From Roseateles_B sp041905785 (GTDB taxonomy: Bacteria > Pseudomonadota > Gammaproteobacteria > Burkholderiales > Burkholderiaceae_C), in assembly GCA_041905785.1 (NCBI GenBank), contig JAYRKJ010000019.1, positions 60,386 to 124,385 of the forward strand: DNA of 64,000 nt. Reading direction: 5' to 3'. The notes under the pieces are model-generated. The model saw nothing but the letters and a program-made list of their open reading frames with translations. It had not been told where the DNA came from and made no database searches. Below, in pieces: positions 26,145-35,417 of the stretch. Numbering within the stretch: position 1 is the stretch's first letter; every line of letters begins with the position of its first letter. A program made the translations under genes and the position numbers.

Positions 26145-26837
26145 TCACAACCAGCTGCTGATTTGCGCCAGCGGCTTTTTGATGCCGCCATGCACGGGGA
26201 CCCGGCATCCCGGCTTCGGGTAGCCCACCACCAGCAGGATCACGGGCTTTTCGTTGTCGGGGCGCCGGCATAGCCCGTTCAGGAAGCCCATGGGGCTGGG
26301 CGTGTGCGTCAGCGTGGCCAGGCCGGCTTCATGCAGGGCGGTGATCAGGAAGCCGGTGGCGATGCCCACGGACTCCGGCACGTAGTAGTGGCTGAAGCGC
26401 TCGCCCTGCGCGTCGATGCCGTACTTCTGCGCAAAGATGGCGATCAGCAGCGGCGCCTCTTCAAGGAAGGGCTTGTTCGGGTCCGTGCCCAGCGGGGCCA
26501 GGGCGCGCAGCCATTCCTCCGGGGCGCGGCCGTTGTAGAAGGCGCGCTCCTCTTCTTCGGCGGCCTCGCGGATGTGTCGCTTCAGCGCCGGATCGCTGAT
26601 CACCGCGAAATGCCAGGGCTGCTGGTTGGCCCCCGAGGGGGCCGTGCCGGCGGCCAGCAGGCAGTGTTCGATGACCTCGCGGGGCACCGGCCGGCTGTCG
26701 AAGTCGCGCACCGTGCGGCGGCGCTTCTGCTGTTCGTAATGCGCCAGCGCACGGGCCTTCATTTCCTCCGTCGGCAGCTCCTGGTAATGGGCCAGGGCTT
26801 CCATGGGGGGCGGGGGGTGCGGGTCAGTGGTCTGCAT
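26145..26837 (-). CDS. Nitroreductase-family flavoprotein
   Basis: A 230-residue FMN-dependent nitroreductase-family protein. Motifs are RRRTVRDFDSRPVP at the phosphate-binding start, APSGANQQPWHFAVI, and the distal FMN contact segment ESVGIATGFLITALHEAGL. This variant resembles the iodotyrosine-deiodinase/BluB-like branch that begins with a 30-residue helical lead. ATG 26837 has an AAGGAGA ribosome-binding site, better than the upstream start at 26855. It is divergent from proC and convergent with putA. Physiological substrate unknown. Confidence 0.92.
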   Translation of the reverse strand: MQTTDPHPPPPMEALAHYQELPTEEMKARALAHYEQQKRRRTVRDFDSRPVPREVIEHCLLAAGTAPSGANQQPWHFAVISDPALKRHIREAAEEEERAFYNGRAPEEWLRALAPLGTDPNKPFLEEAPLLIAIFAQKYGIDAQGERFSHYYVPESVGIATGFLITALHEAGLATLTHTPSPMGFLNGLCRRPDNEKPVILLVVGYPKPGCRVPVHGGIKKPLAQISSWL

Positions 26838-27023
26838 TTGGTCTCCTTTTCTCACTCCGGGCGCGAGCTTAGGGCTTCAGCCCCGGACTGCCAAGCAGGG
26901 ACGGCCTGGGCCCGCGCCGCGGCTGCCCGGTCGAGCGCCGGCAAGGCGCCCGTACACTCGATCGGCTCGCGCGCTCCTTGGAGCGCCGGGCGGCATTTCC
27001 CTTCTTCACTGGATCAAGGTTCC

Positions 27024-27836
27024 ATGCACAACACCCTGGCCTTCATCGGCGGCGGCAATATGGCCAGCGCCATCCTGGGCGGCCTGCTGCGTGCCGGCCG
27101 CCGGCCCGATTCGCTGATCGTGGTCGAGCCCTACGAACCCCAGCGCCGGAAGCTGGCCGCCGAACTGGGCCTCGCGGCCCTGGCGGCACCGGACGCCTCG
27201 CTGGCCCGCGCGGGCCTGGTGGTCTGGGCGGTCAAGCCCCAGCTCTTCGCCGAGGCGGCCGCACCCTGCGCCGGCCTGGTGGGCCAGGCTTTGCAGCTCT
27301 CCGTGATGGCAGGCATACGCTCGGAGGCCATTGCCCGCGCGACTGGCAGCGAACGCGTGGTGCGCAGCATGCCCAATACGCCGGCCCTGATCGGGCAGGG
27401 CATTGCGGGCCTCTATGCCCGGCCGGCCGTGACGGCGGACGAGCGCCGCCTGGTGGAGGAGGTGCTGGCGCCCACCGGCCGCACGCTGTGGGTGGACCAG
27501 GAGGCCGACCTGGATGCGGTCACGGCCTTGTCGGGCTCCGGGCCGGCCTACTTCTTCTACGTGGTCGAGGCCATGGTGCAGGCCGCCCAGGACATGGGGC
27601 TCAGCGAGGCGCAGGGCCGCGAGCTGGCCCTGGCCACCTGTGCCGGCGCGGCGGCCCTGGCCCAGCAGTCGGGCGAATCGCCGGCCGTGCTGCGCGAGCG
27701 CGTGACCTCCAAGGGCGGCACCACCCATGCGGCGCTCAGCTCGATGCAGGCGGCGGGGGTCGGGGCCGCCATCGTGCAGGCGGTCAAGGCAGCGCAGCAG
27801 CGGGCGAGGGAGCTGGGCAGCGAGTTCGGCGCATAG
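27024..27836 (+). CDS. proC: Pyrroline-5-carboxylate reductase
   Basis: A 270-residue ProC that reduces pyrroline-5-carboxylate to proline with NAD(P)H. The N-terminal Rossmann motif is FIGGGNMASAILGGLL; RVVRSMPNTPALIGQG and the family signature region (ALSGSGPAYFFYVVEAMVQA, VTSKGGTTHAAL) are present. Length is normal. It lies close to putA, so synthesis and breakdown of proline are neighbours here, but the two genes are separate transcription units. Confidence 0.96.
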   Translation: MHNTLAFIGGGNMASAILGGLLRAGRRPDSLIVVEPYEPQRRKLAAELGLAALAAPDASLARAGLVVWAVKPQLFAEAAAPCAGLVGQALQLSVMAGIRSEAIARATGSERVVRSMPNTPALIGQGIAGLYARPAVTADERRLVEEVLAPTGRTLWVDQEADLDAVTALSGSGPAYFFYVVEAMVQAAQDMGLSEAQGRELALATCAGAAALAQQSGESPAVLRERVTSKGGTTHAALSSMQAAGVGAAIVQAVKAAQQRARELGSEFGA

Positions 27837-28031
27837 GCGCAAGGCCGGTGTCTTGTAAAAATGTGTATCGAAGCCGCTCAATTGCGGGTTTACTCATCTC
27901 GTCTGCGTAAGGAGAAGCCAGCTGCTTGAACTGGCGGCCCTCGAGAAGAATTCAGCCCAGACTTGGTTCGCCGATGCTGCCTCATGCAGACACTGCGCAT
28001 GCCGGGCATTCATTCGCCTGAGGGAGATGCC

Positions 28032-30977
28032 ATGGGCAACGAAGAGGGGAAGGACGAGGCGCAGGCCAGGGCTGGTGCCGAAGAGACGCAGGAAGCCGGG
28101 GACGTCCTGGCGCGGCGCGGTCGGCCCTTTCTGGCGCTGTTCAGCAGTGCGGCGGCGGTCTCCACGTTTCTGCTTTTCGCGGGATTTCTGTCGGACTATG
28201 GCGTTTACCAGCTGCTCGGCCTGCCGCGCCTGAGCTTCAGCCTGACGGCTTTGATCGAGGCGGGTGCGGACACCCTGATCGACACCCTGGCCCTGTTGTT
28301 TCAGGGCCTGCGACTTGCCGTGCTGCTGGGTGGCTTGGCGCTTCTCGCCCTGCTGTGGGCCCATCATGAGCATCCCCGCCTGCGCCCCTGGGCGCGCTGC
28401 AGGCATCTGCACTCGCTGGCCTGGCTGCTGGTCTTCGTGTTCAGCCTCGTGCTGCTGGCGGCCCAGGTGGACAGGGCGCAGCGCAGCCTCAGAGGCGACA
28501 TGCACACGCCGCAAAGCGTGGCGCAAGCCATGCAGCGCGCTTACGAGAAAGCGTTTCCAACGCCGGAAGCGCGGCGCTACGAGCTGGAGCGCGAGGGGTT
28601 CAACCTGCGCTTCTATCCCTTGCCGGTGTGGATGCTGGGCCTGGAGCACCTGCTGGGCGAGGCCAAGGACGACGCATTGACGGGCATCGCGCTGCGCGTC
28701 CTGCCCCAGTCCCGCACCGACGCTCGCCATGTGTATGGATGGCTCACCTTGAGCGTGATCCTGCTGCTGCTCTCGCTGCTGGTCCTGCGCTGGTGGTTGC
28801 TGCACCTGGAAGAGGTGGAGCAGGCGGGGAACCCGGCTGATGCCAATGAGGCCCAGAAAGCTCTGCCGGCCTGGATGATGTGGTGGGTGCGGCAGCGCCT
28901 GGGGCGCGAAATGGAGCCCGTCGTGCGGCGCCTGCTGCAGCCTTTGGTCTGGCTGATGCTGGCGGCCTCGGTTCTGATGCTGCCGCTGCTGCACGGCGTG
29001 CTGGCCCGTCAAAGCCTGGGCGGCCAGACCATGATGGTCTACCTGAAGCCGGACGGACCGGGCAAGAAGGAGAAGATCAAGCTCATCACCAAGGACCTGG
29101 ACAAGGGCGGCAAGGAGCGCAGCCGCGAGGAAGAGTCTGAAGAGCAGAATGCTGAACCGAGCAAACTGAGAACGGCCGAAGCCCGCTTTGATTGCAGGCA
29201 CGAGTCGCTGGCCAAAGTCGACAAGGCTTCGGAGCGATGGCTGGAAGCATTGCGGGACGCCGTGCAGGCGCGCTGGAGCGAGGAGCAGGCCAAGGCCTTG
29301 CCGGCTGCCGCCGCGGGTCTTGCCGATGCGGTCTTGCAAGCCAATTGCGCCGAGGCGCTGCACACCTTCTGGGCGGCCAAACCGGCGCCTGGGCTGCTGG
29401 CGCAGTCCGGCGCACTGGCCCAGCTGTTCCGGCAGGCGCAAATGCGCGTCAACAGCGCCTACCAAGTGCGCCAAGGCGTGATCCTGGCCTATCCCCGTGA
29501 TGGCCAGCCGCTGATGCTGGTGGAGAACGTGGTGCCCCGAACCGACCTGCAGCCCGGACAGTGGTCGGTATGGTCCATCCCGCAGGAGCAGGTGCTGGAG
29601 ACGGCGGTCATCCCCGATGTGTTGGAGCGGACCGCCGGTGAAGCGGCGCAAAAGCTGAGGCTGTCTCCTGACGAAGCGGCGGAGCTGGCAAAGCTGTTGA
29701 CGCCCATGCACCCGGCGGGCCTGAAGGCCCTGCTGCCGCTGCTCGAAGAATCGAAGCTGAATGCCAACGCGGCAGGCGTCGCGATCACCGCCTTTGGGGG
29801 CATGGTCCGTGCCAGCGCCCTGGTCAGCCCTGCCGCGGCCCGTCAGGGGATCGAATGGCTGGCGCAAGCCGCCGCCCCGGCCGGCGGGTCTGGCGATGCC
29901 TCGCAGCGGCAGCAGCGCTTCCAGGGCGGTGCGGTGACGGCGCTGCATCTGAGCGACGACCCCTATGCCGCCGCCCGCTTCGCACAGCTCCTCAGGCCGC
30001 CTTTCCGGATGAGCGACTGCAAGGCCGCGATGCCAAGCCGCCCGCTGCATTGCGTTCCGCAGTCGACCACCACGGCAGGCTACCTGCTGGCCGCACTGAG
30101 CCGGGAGCGGCAGCTCATGCCGGCGCTGGCCGCCGCGCAGGCCTTGCCCAAGGGCTTTACCGAAGTCGAGCGGCAGCTGCAGTCGCTGCTGGCTGCGTAC
30201 ATTGATGATCCGGCCTCACCCGAGGATTGGCGCGGCGCGGCCTGCTCCATCGTGGAGAAGGTGGCGGGAGCCTTGGTGCTGAACCAGGATCAGGCGCAGC
30301 GCTTTCTGGCCATGCTGTCGCCGGAGCAGCTGGCGAAGCACACCTTCTCGGTCGGGGCCTGCCTGAGCGCCTCCAAACGCTTGGGGCTGCCAGCGCCTGC
30401 CTTGCGTCAGGCCTTGCGGCAACTGACCTTGATGCATGAGGCCAAGGACCTGCCGCCGCGCGATCTGCGTCGGCTTCGCATGGTTGCGCTGGTCACCTTG
30501 TTCGAGATGGGCTTGTCTTCTGAAACGACCTTGCTGCGTCAACTCATCGAGCAGGATCCGGGGGATGAGCAGATGCTGGAGACCACCTTGTACCTGCTCA
30601 GCGAGGCGGACGGTGAGCCCATGGCCCAGGAGTTGCTGCAATGCGCGCGCAGTGCCGAGCGCAGCCTGACCCAAAGAAAGCGGTGCATGCAGGGTGTCTC
30701 CAAGCTGGAACGAAGCTATAGCGGTGACGAAGGCGGGGCGCAAGCCGTCCTTCAGTGGACCCAGGAGCAAACGGCTGCGGAACTGAAGGATGTCGGCTGC
30801 CAGGCCCTGCGGACCTTGCTGGAGCACGGCAGCAAGTTCCTCGTGCGCTTGAAGGGCGATGAAGCGACCTTGGACCGGTGCTTGGCCAGCGAAGGCGAGG
30901 GCCAGGAGTCGGCCAAGAAGCGGCGCCTGAAGCAATTGCTGGACTTGCTGAGCCAGGGAGCGCCGCAGGCCGACTAA
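28032..30977 (+). CDS. Large polytopic membrane protein of unknown function
   Basis: A 981-residue protein I do not recognise. Five hydrophobic segments fall in the first 340 residues, for example FLALFSSAAAVSTFLLFAGF, LAWLLVFVFSLVLLAAQV and LSVILLLLSLLVLRWWLL. A highly charged Lys/Glu stretch follows near residues 345-390. The remaining 600 residues are an Ala/Leu-rich helical domain with HEAT-like repeats (AELAKLLTPMHPAGLKALLP). The start at ATG 28032 has AGGGAGA upstream. It has no operon partner; ubiC lies 117 bases downstream. The helical domain would sit on one face of the inner membrane and may bind protein. Confidence 0.65.
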   Translation: MGNEEGKDEAQARAGAEETQEAGDVLARRGRPFLALFSSAAAVSTFLLFAGFLSDYGVYQLLGLPRLSFSLTALIEAGADTLIDTLALLFQGLRLAVLLGGLALLALLWAHHEHPRLRPWARCRHLHSLAWLLVFVFSLVLLAAQVDRAQRSLRGDMHTPQSVAQAMQRAYEKAFPTPEARRYELEREGFNLRFYPLPVWMLGLEHLLGEAKDDALTGIALRVLPQSRTDARHVYGWLTLSVILLLLSLLVLRWWLLHLEEVEQAGNPADANEAQKALPAWMMWWVRQRLGREMEPVVRRLLQPLVWLMLAASVLMLPLLHGVLARQSLGGQTMMVYLKPDGPGKKEKIKLITKDLDKGGKERSREEESEEQNAEPSKLRTAEARFDCRHESLAKVDKASERWLEALRDAVQARWSEEQAKALPAAAAGLADAVLQANCAEALHTFWAAKPAPGLLAQSGALAQLFRQAQMRVNSAYQVRQGVILAYPRDGQPLMLVENVVPRTDLQPGQWSVWSIPQEQVLETAVIPDVLERTAGEAAQKLRLSPDEAAELAKLLTPMHPAGLKALLPLLEESKLNANAAGVAITAFGGMVRASALVSPAAARQGIEWLAQAAAPAGGSGDASQRQQRFQGGAVTALHLSDDPYAAARFAQLLRPPFRMSDCKAAMPSRPLHCVPQSTTTAGYLLAALSRERQLMPALAAAQALPKGFTEVERQLQSLLAAYIDDPASPEDWRGAACSIVEKVAGALVLNQDQAQRFLAMLSPEQLAKHTFSVGACLSASKRLGLPAPALRQALRQLTLMHEAKDLPPRDLRRLRMVALVTLFEMGLSSETTLLRQLIEQDPGDEQMLETTLYLLSEADGEPMAQELLQCARSAERSLTQRKRCMQGVSKLERSYSGDEGGAQAVLQWTQEQTAAELKDVGCQALRTLLEHGSKFLVRLKGDEATLDRCLASEGEGQESAKKRRLKQLLDLLSQGAPQAD

Positions 30978-31094
30978 CCATGGCTGAACGGCTCGCGGGA
31001 AGAGGGCCCTGCCCAGCCACTACACTCTCGCGCCATCAAGTATTCCCGCACCCCGGCAGGCCCCACGGTCGGCCAGGGGTGCATTCACACATCC

Positions 31095-31655
31095 ATGGGC
31101 ATCGCCTCCCGCCATTCCCTGCGCGACTGGCTGCGCGCGCCCGGCAGCCTGAGCCGGCGCCTGGCCCGCCTGGGCCAACGTTTCGAGGTGCAGGTGCTGC
31201 GCCAGGGCGTCACGCCGCTGCGCGCGGCCGAGCGTCAGGCGCTGGGCATGCCCCGGCGCGGCTGCACCGTGGTGCGCGAGGTGCTGCTGCGGGTCGATGG
31301 CCAGCCCCTGGTCTGGGCGCGCTCGGCCTTGCACCAGTCCTCGCTGGCTGGCCCATGGAAGTCGCTCAAGGGCCTGGGTTCTCGGCCGCTGGCCCACCTG
31401 CTGTACGACGACCCGCGCATCCAGCGCAGCGAACTGCAGCCGCGCCGCCTGGCGCGCTACGGGCATACCCGCCGCCAGATGGAGCGCCAGTGGCGCAGCG
31501 CCGTGGGCGGCGAGCCGCCGGCACAGATGCTGTGGTCGCGCAATTCCGTGTTCCGGCGTGGCGGCGCCCCGCTGCGGGTGATGGAGCTGTTCGCACCGGC
31601 CTTGGCGGCGTTCAAGCCCGGCAAAGCCGGCAAGCCGGCGGCATGGCCCCGCTGA
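31095..31655 (+). CDS. ubiC: Chorismate--pyruvate lyase
   Basis: A 186-residue UbiC that removes pyruvate from chorismate to give 4-hydroxybenzoate, the first committed step of ubiquinone synthesis. Family marks are REVLLRVDGQPLVWARSALHQ and the C-terminal NSVFRRGGAPLRVMELFAPAL, which holds the catalytic-region Glu. The partner enzyme UbiA is encoded 1.6 kb downstream on the other strand. No divergent regulation is evident. Confidence 0.93.
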   Translation: MGIASRHSLRDWLRAPGSLSRRLARLGQRFEVQVLRQGVTPLRAAERQALGMPRRGCTVVREVLLRVDGQPLVWARSALHQSSLAGPWKSLKGLGSRPLAHLLYDDPRIQRSELQPRRLARYGHTRRQMERQWRSAVGGEPPAQMLWSRNSVFRRGGAPLRVMELFAPALAAFKPGKAGKPAAWPR

Positions 31656-31676
31656 AGACGCGGATCGAGCCTGCCC

Positions 31677-32564
31677 TCAAGGCACCTTGGGCAGATACCG
31701 CTGCTGCAGGCGCTGCAGCTCGCCGCTTTGCTGCAGCTTTGCCAGCTCCTCGTTGACCAGCTGCCGCAGGGCGGCACCACGGGCGTCGCGGCTGAACATC
31801 ATGTGGTACTGCAGTGGGGGCGTGCCGGGCAGAGGTAGGGCGGCAATGCCGGCGGCATCCAGCGAGGGCAGGGTGCCCGTGCGTTCCAGGCCGCGCATGG
31901 CTTCGTAGTCCTCCACCAGCATCTCCACCCGGCCCAGCTGCAGCATGCGAAAGAGCGATGCGTAGCTGCCGGTGCGCAGCATGTTGTCGCGCTGGGCATC
32001 GCTGAGCATGGGGTAGGCATAGCCGCGGATACCGCCCAGCACATAGTGCTGCAGGTCGTCGACCGATTTCAGGCTCAGGCCTTGCGGATAGCGCTTGCGG
32101 TCGAAGAACACATAGCTGTGCGTCTGGTGGTAGGGGAGGGACAGCAGGTAGTCGCGCTCGCGCATGGGCGTGGCCGAGGCATTCAGCAGCATCTGATAGC
32201 GCGTGCCCTCCTTGACCTCCATGAGGCAGCGCTTCCAGGGCAGCAGCTCGATGGCATGGCTGATGCCGCGCCGCTCCAGGATCAGCCGGATCAGCTCGAC
32301 GGAATAGCCCGACAGCATGCCGCTGGCCAGGCCGTTCCTGCGCTCGGCGAAGGTGTAGGGCGGCCATTCGTTGGCGTCGTCGCAGATGCGCACGGTGCCC
32401 ACCGGTGCGGGGCCGTCGTCGCGAGCCGCCTGCGCTGGTGTGCTGGCCAGGACCAGCAGCGCACCGCTGGTCAGTACGCCGCCAAGTCCAAAGACCAGAC
32501 CGGCCAGACTTGCCAGAGGGTGGCGGCGCAGGCGCGAACAAAGGCGGGTCAAACAGAGGGCCAT
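31677..32564 (-). CDS. Periplasmic solute-binding protein, orphan
   Basis: A 295-residue solute-binding protein of the SBP-bac-3 (amino-acid type) fold. A long Arg-containing signal sequence precedes the mature part, which begins VRICDDANEWPPYTF. The hinge-region segment GYSVELIRLILERRGI and the trailing QLVNEELAKLQQSGELQRL are typical. No permease or ATPase gene is nearby. It is convergent with ubiC, 21 bases away. The upstream TTG start (32585) is less likely than ATG 32564. A second protein of the same family is encoded at 35418-36248. Ligand unknown. Confidence 0.85.
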   Translation of the reverse strand: MALCLTRLCSRLRRHPLASLAGLVFGLGGVLTSGALLVLASTPAQAARDDGPAPVGTVRICDDANEWPPYTFAERRNGLASGMLSGYSVELIRLILERRGISHAIELLPWKRCLMEVKEGTRYQMLLNASATPMRERDYLLSLPYHQTHSYVFFDRKRYPQGLSLKSVDDLQHYVLGGIRGYAYPMLSDAQRDNMLRTGSYASLFRMLQLGRVEMLVEDYEAMRGLERTGTLPSLDAAGIAALPLPGTPPLQYHMMFSRDARGAALRQLVNEELAKLQQSGELQRLQQRYLPKVP

Positions 32565-32805
32565 GGGCCGGACATGGTGCCACAAGGGTCTTGCATCGCC
32601 ATGACCAAAGCGGCCGGCTTTGCCGAATCCTGCCGACAGGGCCGCGCGTCATGGGGCGGGCTGCCGGCGATGGGGCCGCTGCAGGCGGGAGCCTTGGCGC
32701 CGCGCTTGGGGTCACAATGGGAGGGCGCCGGCGGTGCCGGTCGGCTTGGACCCGATCCTGCAGCGCCTGGCCAGAGTTGTTGTTCGCTTGAAAAAGGATG
32801 CTGTC

Positions 32806-33261
32806 ATGCAACGTCGCTCTTTGTTGCCGCTTCTGCTGTCCGCCCTGTGCCTGCCCGCCATGGCCAAGCCGCCGGAGGGGCGGGGTCACGGCAAAGGGCA
32901 CGACAAGCACGAAGACAAGAGCGAGGGGCGGGACGAGCGCTCCGAGGGCGCGAATGTGAGCGTGCGTGGTGACGCCGGCGGCCTGGTCAGCGTCAACATC
33001 AGCGTGGGGGACGCCCGCCTCTGGGTGCGCGAGGCCGGCGTGCGCGAGCGTTATGCCGACCTGCCGCCGGGCATCCGCAAGAACCTGGCCCGCGGCAAGC
33101 CGCTGCCGCCGGGCATTGCCAAGCGCCTCCCACCTCCGGCTCTGCAACAGCGCCTGCCCCAGTACCCCGGCTACGAATGGCAGGTGGTGGGCCGGGACCT
33201 GGTCCTGGTCGCCGTCACCAGCCTCGTGGTGGCGGCGGTGCTGCAGTCGGTGTTCGACTGA
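32806..33261 (+). CDS. CigR/RcnB-like exported small protein
   Basis: A 151-residue exported protein. A signal peptide (MQRRSLLPLLLSALCLPAMA) is followed by a His/Lys/Asp/Glu-rich segment (residues about 22-47) that could bind metal. The LPPGIRKNLARGKPLPPGIA repeat, PGYEWQVVGRDLVLV and a C-terminal hydrophobic helix (TSLVVAAVLQSVF) match the CigR-like anti-virulence-regulator family in layout. The molecular role in non-pathogens is not established. It is convergent with ubiA across 21 bases. Confidence 0.75.
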   Translation: MQRRSLLPLLLSALCLPAMAKPPEGRGHGKGHDKHEDKSEGRDERSEGANVSVRGDAGGLVSVNISVGDARLWVREAGVRERYADLPPGIRKNLARGKPLPPGIAKRLPPPALQQRLPQYPGYEWQVVGRDLVLVAVTSLVVAAVLQSVFD

Positions 33262-33278
33262 AGACCGGGGCGGACGCG

Positions 33279-33300
33279 GACCTCAGCGCAGGCTGAGGTC
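33279..33300. terminator. Hairpin at the convergent cigR-like/ubiA junction
   Basis: A 9-bp perfect stem (GACCTCAGC/GCTGAGGTC) with loop gcag. It overlaps the last codons of ubiA and lacks a T-run, so it may terminate the plus-strand gene only weakly. Confidence 0.4.
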
Positions 33301-34185
33301 GGCCACCGTGCCGGCGAAGATCGCAAAGCCTACCCAGTGGTTGGCGCGGAAGGCCCGGAAGCAGCCCTCGCGGCTGCGGTCGCGGATCAGTGTGTAATGC
33401 CAGCCGACCTGGGCCGCCGCCACCGCCAGGCCTGCCAGAAAGGGCTTTCCCAGGCCCAGACGCAAGCCGAGGAAGGCCCAGGCGGCCAGGAAGACGGCGT
33501 AAAAAGCCATCACGCCGAGCACGTCGAATCGGCCCAGGGTGATGGCGCTGGTCTTGATGCCGATCTTGAGGTCGTCGTCGCGGTCGACCATCGCGTACTC
33601 GGTGTCGTAGGCCAGCACCCAAAACAGGTTCGCCGCCAGCAGGGCCCAGGCCGAGCGGGGCACGGCGGCGTTGATGGCCGCCAGGCTCCATTCGCTGCCG
33701 CCCAGGGCCGCGGCGAAGGCCATCGGAATCCCGAAGCTGAAGGCCACACCCAGCACGGCCTGCGGCATGTTGAGCACGCGCTTGGCATAGGGGTAGAGCA
33801 GGGTCACGGCCAGGGCGGCGAAGGACAGCAGGATGGTGGGCGCATTCGTCGTCAGCACCAGGCCGAAGGCCGCCAGGGCCAGCACGGCGCCGACGGCCAG
33901 CGCCTCCTTCACCGAGACCGCACCGCTGGTGACCGGGCGCTGGGCCGTGCGCTTGACGTGCTTGTCGAATTCGCGGTCGGCCACATCGTTGACGCAGCAA
34001 CCCGCCGAACGCATCAGGATGGTCCCGGCCACGAATACCACCAGCAGGTGCCAGCCCGGGAAGCCGTCGGCCGCCATCCACAGCGCGGCCAGCGTGGGCC
34101 ACAACAGCAGCAGCCAGCCGGCGGGCCGATCCCAGCGGACCAGGTTCAGGTAGAGGCTCAGTCGGGTGGGGGCGGCAGAACTCAT
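33283..34185 (-). CDS. ubiA: 4-hydroxybenzoate polyprenyltransferase
   Basis: A 300-residue inner-membrane prenyltransferase of ubiquinone biosynthesis. Both Asp-rich motifs are present: NDVADREFD (first) and the second in AYDTEYAMVDRDDD. About eight hydrophobic helices are visible. It attaches the polyprenyl tail to the 4-hydroxybenzoate made by UbiC (encoded nearby). The start at ATG 34185 (MSSAAPTRLSLYLN) is preferred over an upstream extension. It is divergent from the metallo-beta-lactamase-fold gene. Confidence 0.96.
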   Translation of the reverse strand: MSSAAPTRLSLYLNLVRWDRPAGWLLLLWPTLAALWMAADGFPGWHLLVVFVAGTILMRSAGCCVNDVADREFDKHVKRTAQRPVTSGAVSVKEALAVGAVLALAAFGLVLTTNAPTILLSFAALAVTLLYPYAKRVLNMPQAVLGVAFSFGIPMAFAAALGGSEWSLAAINAAVPRSAWALLAANLFWVLAYDTEYAMVDRDDDLKIGIKTSAITLGRFDVLGVMAFYAVFLAAWAFLGLRLGLGKPFLAGLAVAAAQVGWHYTLIRDRSREGCFRAFRANHWVGFAIFAGTVADLSLR

Positions 34186-34286
34186 GCGGGCATTGTCGCC
34201 CGGTCCGGTGCCGCCCAATGCCCCCGGCGTGCGGGCTGTACTCGGCAGCCGCTATGCTGGGCTCCCCACACATCCTGGAGGATTCC

Positions 34287-35258
34287 ATGACCGCTCGCGC
34301 ATCCACCTTGCACCTGTCACGCCTCTGTGCCGGCCTGGGCGCCGCGCTGTGCCTGACCCTGCCGGCCTGGGCCGCAGCGCCTCAGCAGAAGAGCCAGGCT
34401 CCGGGCTACTACCGCCTGGCCTTGGGGACCTTCGAGGTCACCGCGCTGAATGACGGCACCCTGGACCTGCCGGTGGACAAGCTGCTGACCGGCGTCAAGG
34501 CCGGCCAGGTCGAAAAGTCCCTGAGCCGCGCTTACCTGAAGACGCCGCTGGAGACCTCGGTCAATGCCTTCCTGGTCAACACCGGCAGCAAGCTGGTGCT
34601 GATCGACACCGGCGCCGCCAGCCTCTTCGGCCCCACGCTGGGTCGGCTGATGGCCCATCTGAAGGCCGCGGGCTATCAGCCGGAACAGGTCGACGAGATC
34701 TACATCACGCATTTCCATGGCGACCACGTTGGCGGCCTGACCGCGGATGGCAAGGCCGCCTTCCCCAACGCCATCGTGCGCGCCGAGCAGCATGAGGCCG
34801 ACTACTGGCTCAGCCAGGAGCGCATGGAGCAGGCCCCGGCCGCGGCCAAGGGCGGCTTTCAAGGCGCGCAGCTCTCGCTGAAGCCCTATGTGGAGGCCGG
34901 CCGCTTCAAGCCCTTCAACGGACCCACCGAACTGATGCCGGGCATCCGGGCCGTGCCGACGCCGGGCCACACGCCGGGACACAGCATCTATGTGATCGAG
35001 AGCCAGGGTCAGCAGATGGCCTTTTGGGGCGACCTGATGCACGTGGCGGCGGTGCAGTTCCCGGATCCGTCCGTGACCATCCAGTTCGACACCGACTCCA
35101 AGGCCGCCGCGCCGCAGCGCAAGAAGGCCTATGCCGAGGCCGCCGCCAAGGGCTACTACGTCGCCGTGGCGCATGTGAGCTTCCCCGGCATCGGCAAGCT
35201 GCGCGCCGATGGCAAGGGCTACACCTGGCTGCCTGCAAACTACTCGACCAAGTTCTGA
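34287..35258 (+). CDS. Exported metallo-beta-lactamase-fold hydrolase
   Basis: A 323-residue MBL-fold hydrolase with a signal peptide (LCAGLGAALCLTLPAWAAA), so it is periplasmic. It shows the metal-binding motif THFHGDHVGGL, the GHTPGHSIYVI segment, and the ligand Asp in FWGDLMH; the final His is in AVAHVSFPG. Closest by pattern are quorum-quenching-lactonase-like or hydrolytic MBL proteins without a known substrate. ATG 34287 follows GGAGG. It is a single gene next to an orphan solute-binding protein gene. Confidence 0.92.
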   Translation: MTARASTLHLSRLCAGLGAALCLTLPAWAAAPQQKSQAPGYYRLALGTFEVTALNDGTLDLPVDKLLTGVKAGQVEKSLSRAYLKTPLETSVNAFLVNTGSKLVLIDTGAASLFGPTLGRLMAHLKAAGYQPEQVDEIYITHFHGDHVGGLTADGKAAFPNAIVRAEQHEADYWLSQERMEQAPAAAKGGFQGAQLSLKPYVEAGRFKPFNGPTELMPGIRAVPTPGHTPGHSIYVIESQGQQMAFWGDLMHVAAVQFPDPSVTIQFDTDSKAAAPQRKKAYAEAAAKGYYVAVAHVSFPGIGKLRADGKGYTWLPANYSTKF

Positions 35259-35417
35259 TCCCTGGCACTGCTCCCTGGCACTGATCCATATGAGCGGGGC
35301 CGCCGCTGCCCGGCGGCGCTGGCCAAGCCCGGGCATCGACGGTGTGCCGCGGGCTTGCCTGCTGGGGCCCGCTCATCAAGAATGGGACAGCAGCGTCGGC
35401 TGAGTTCGACCGAGGAG

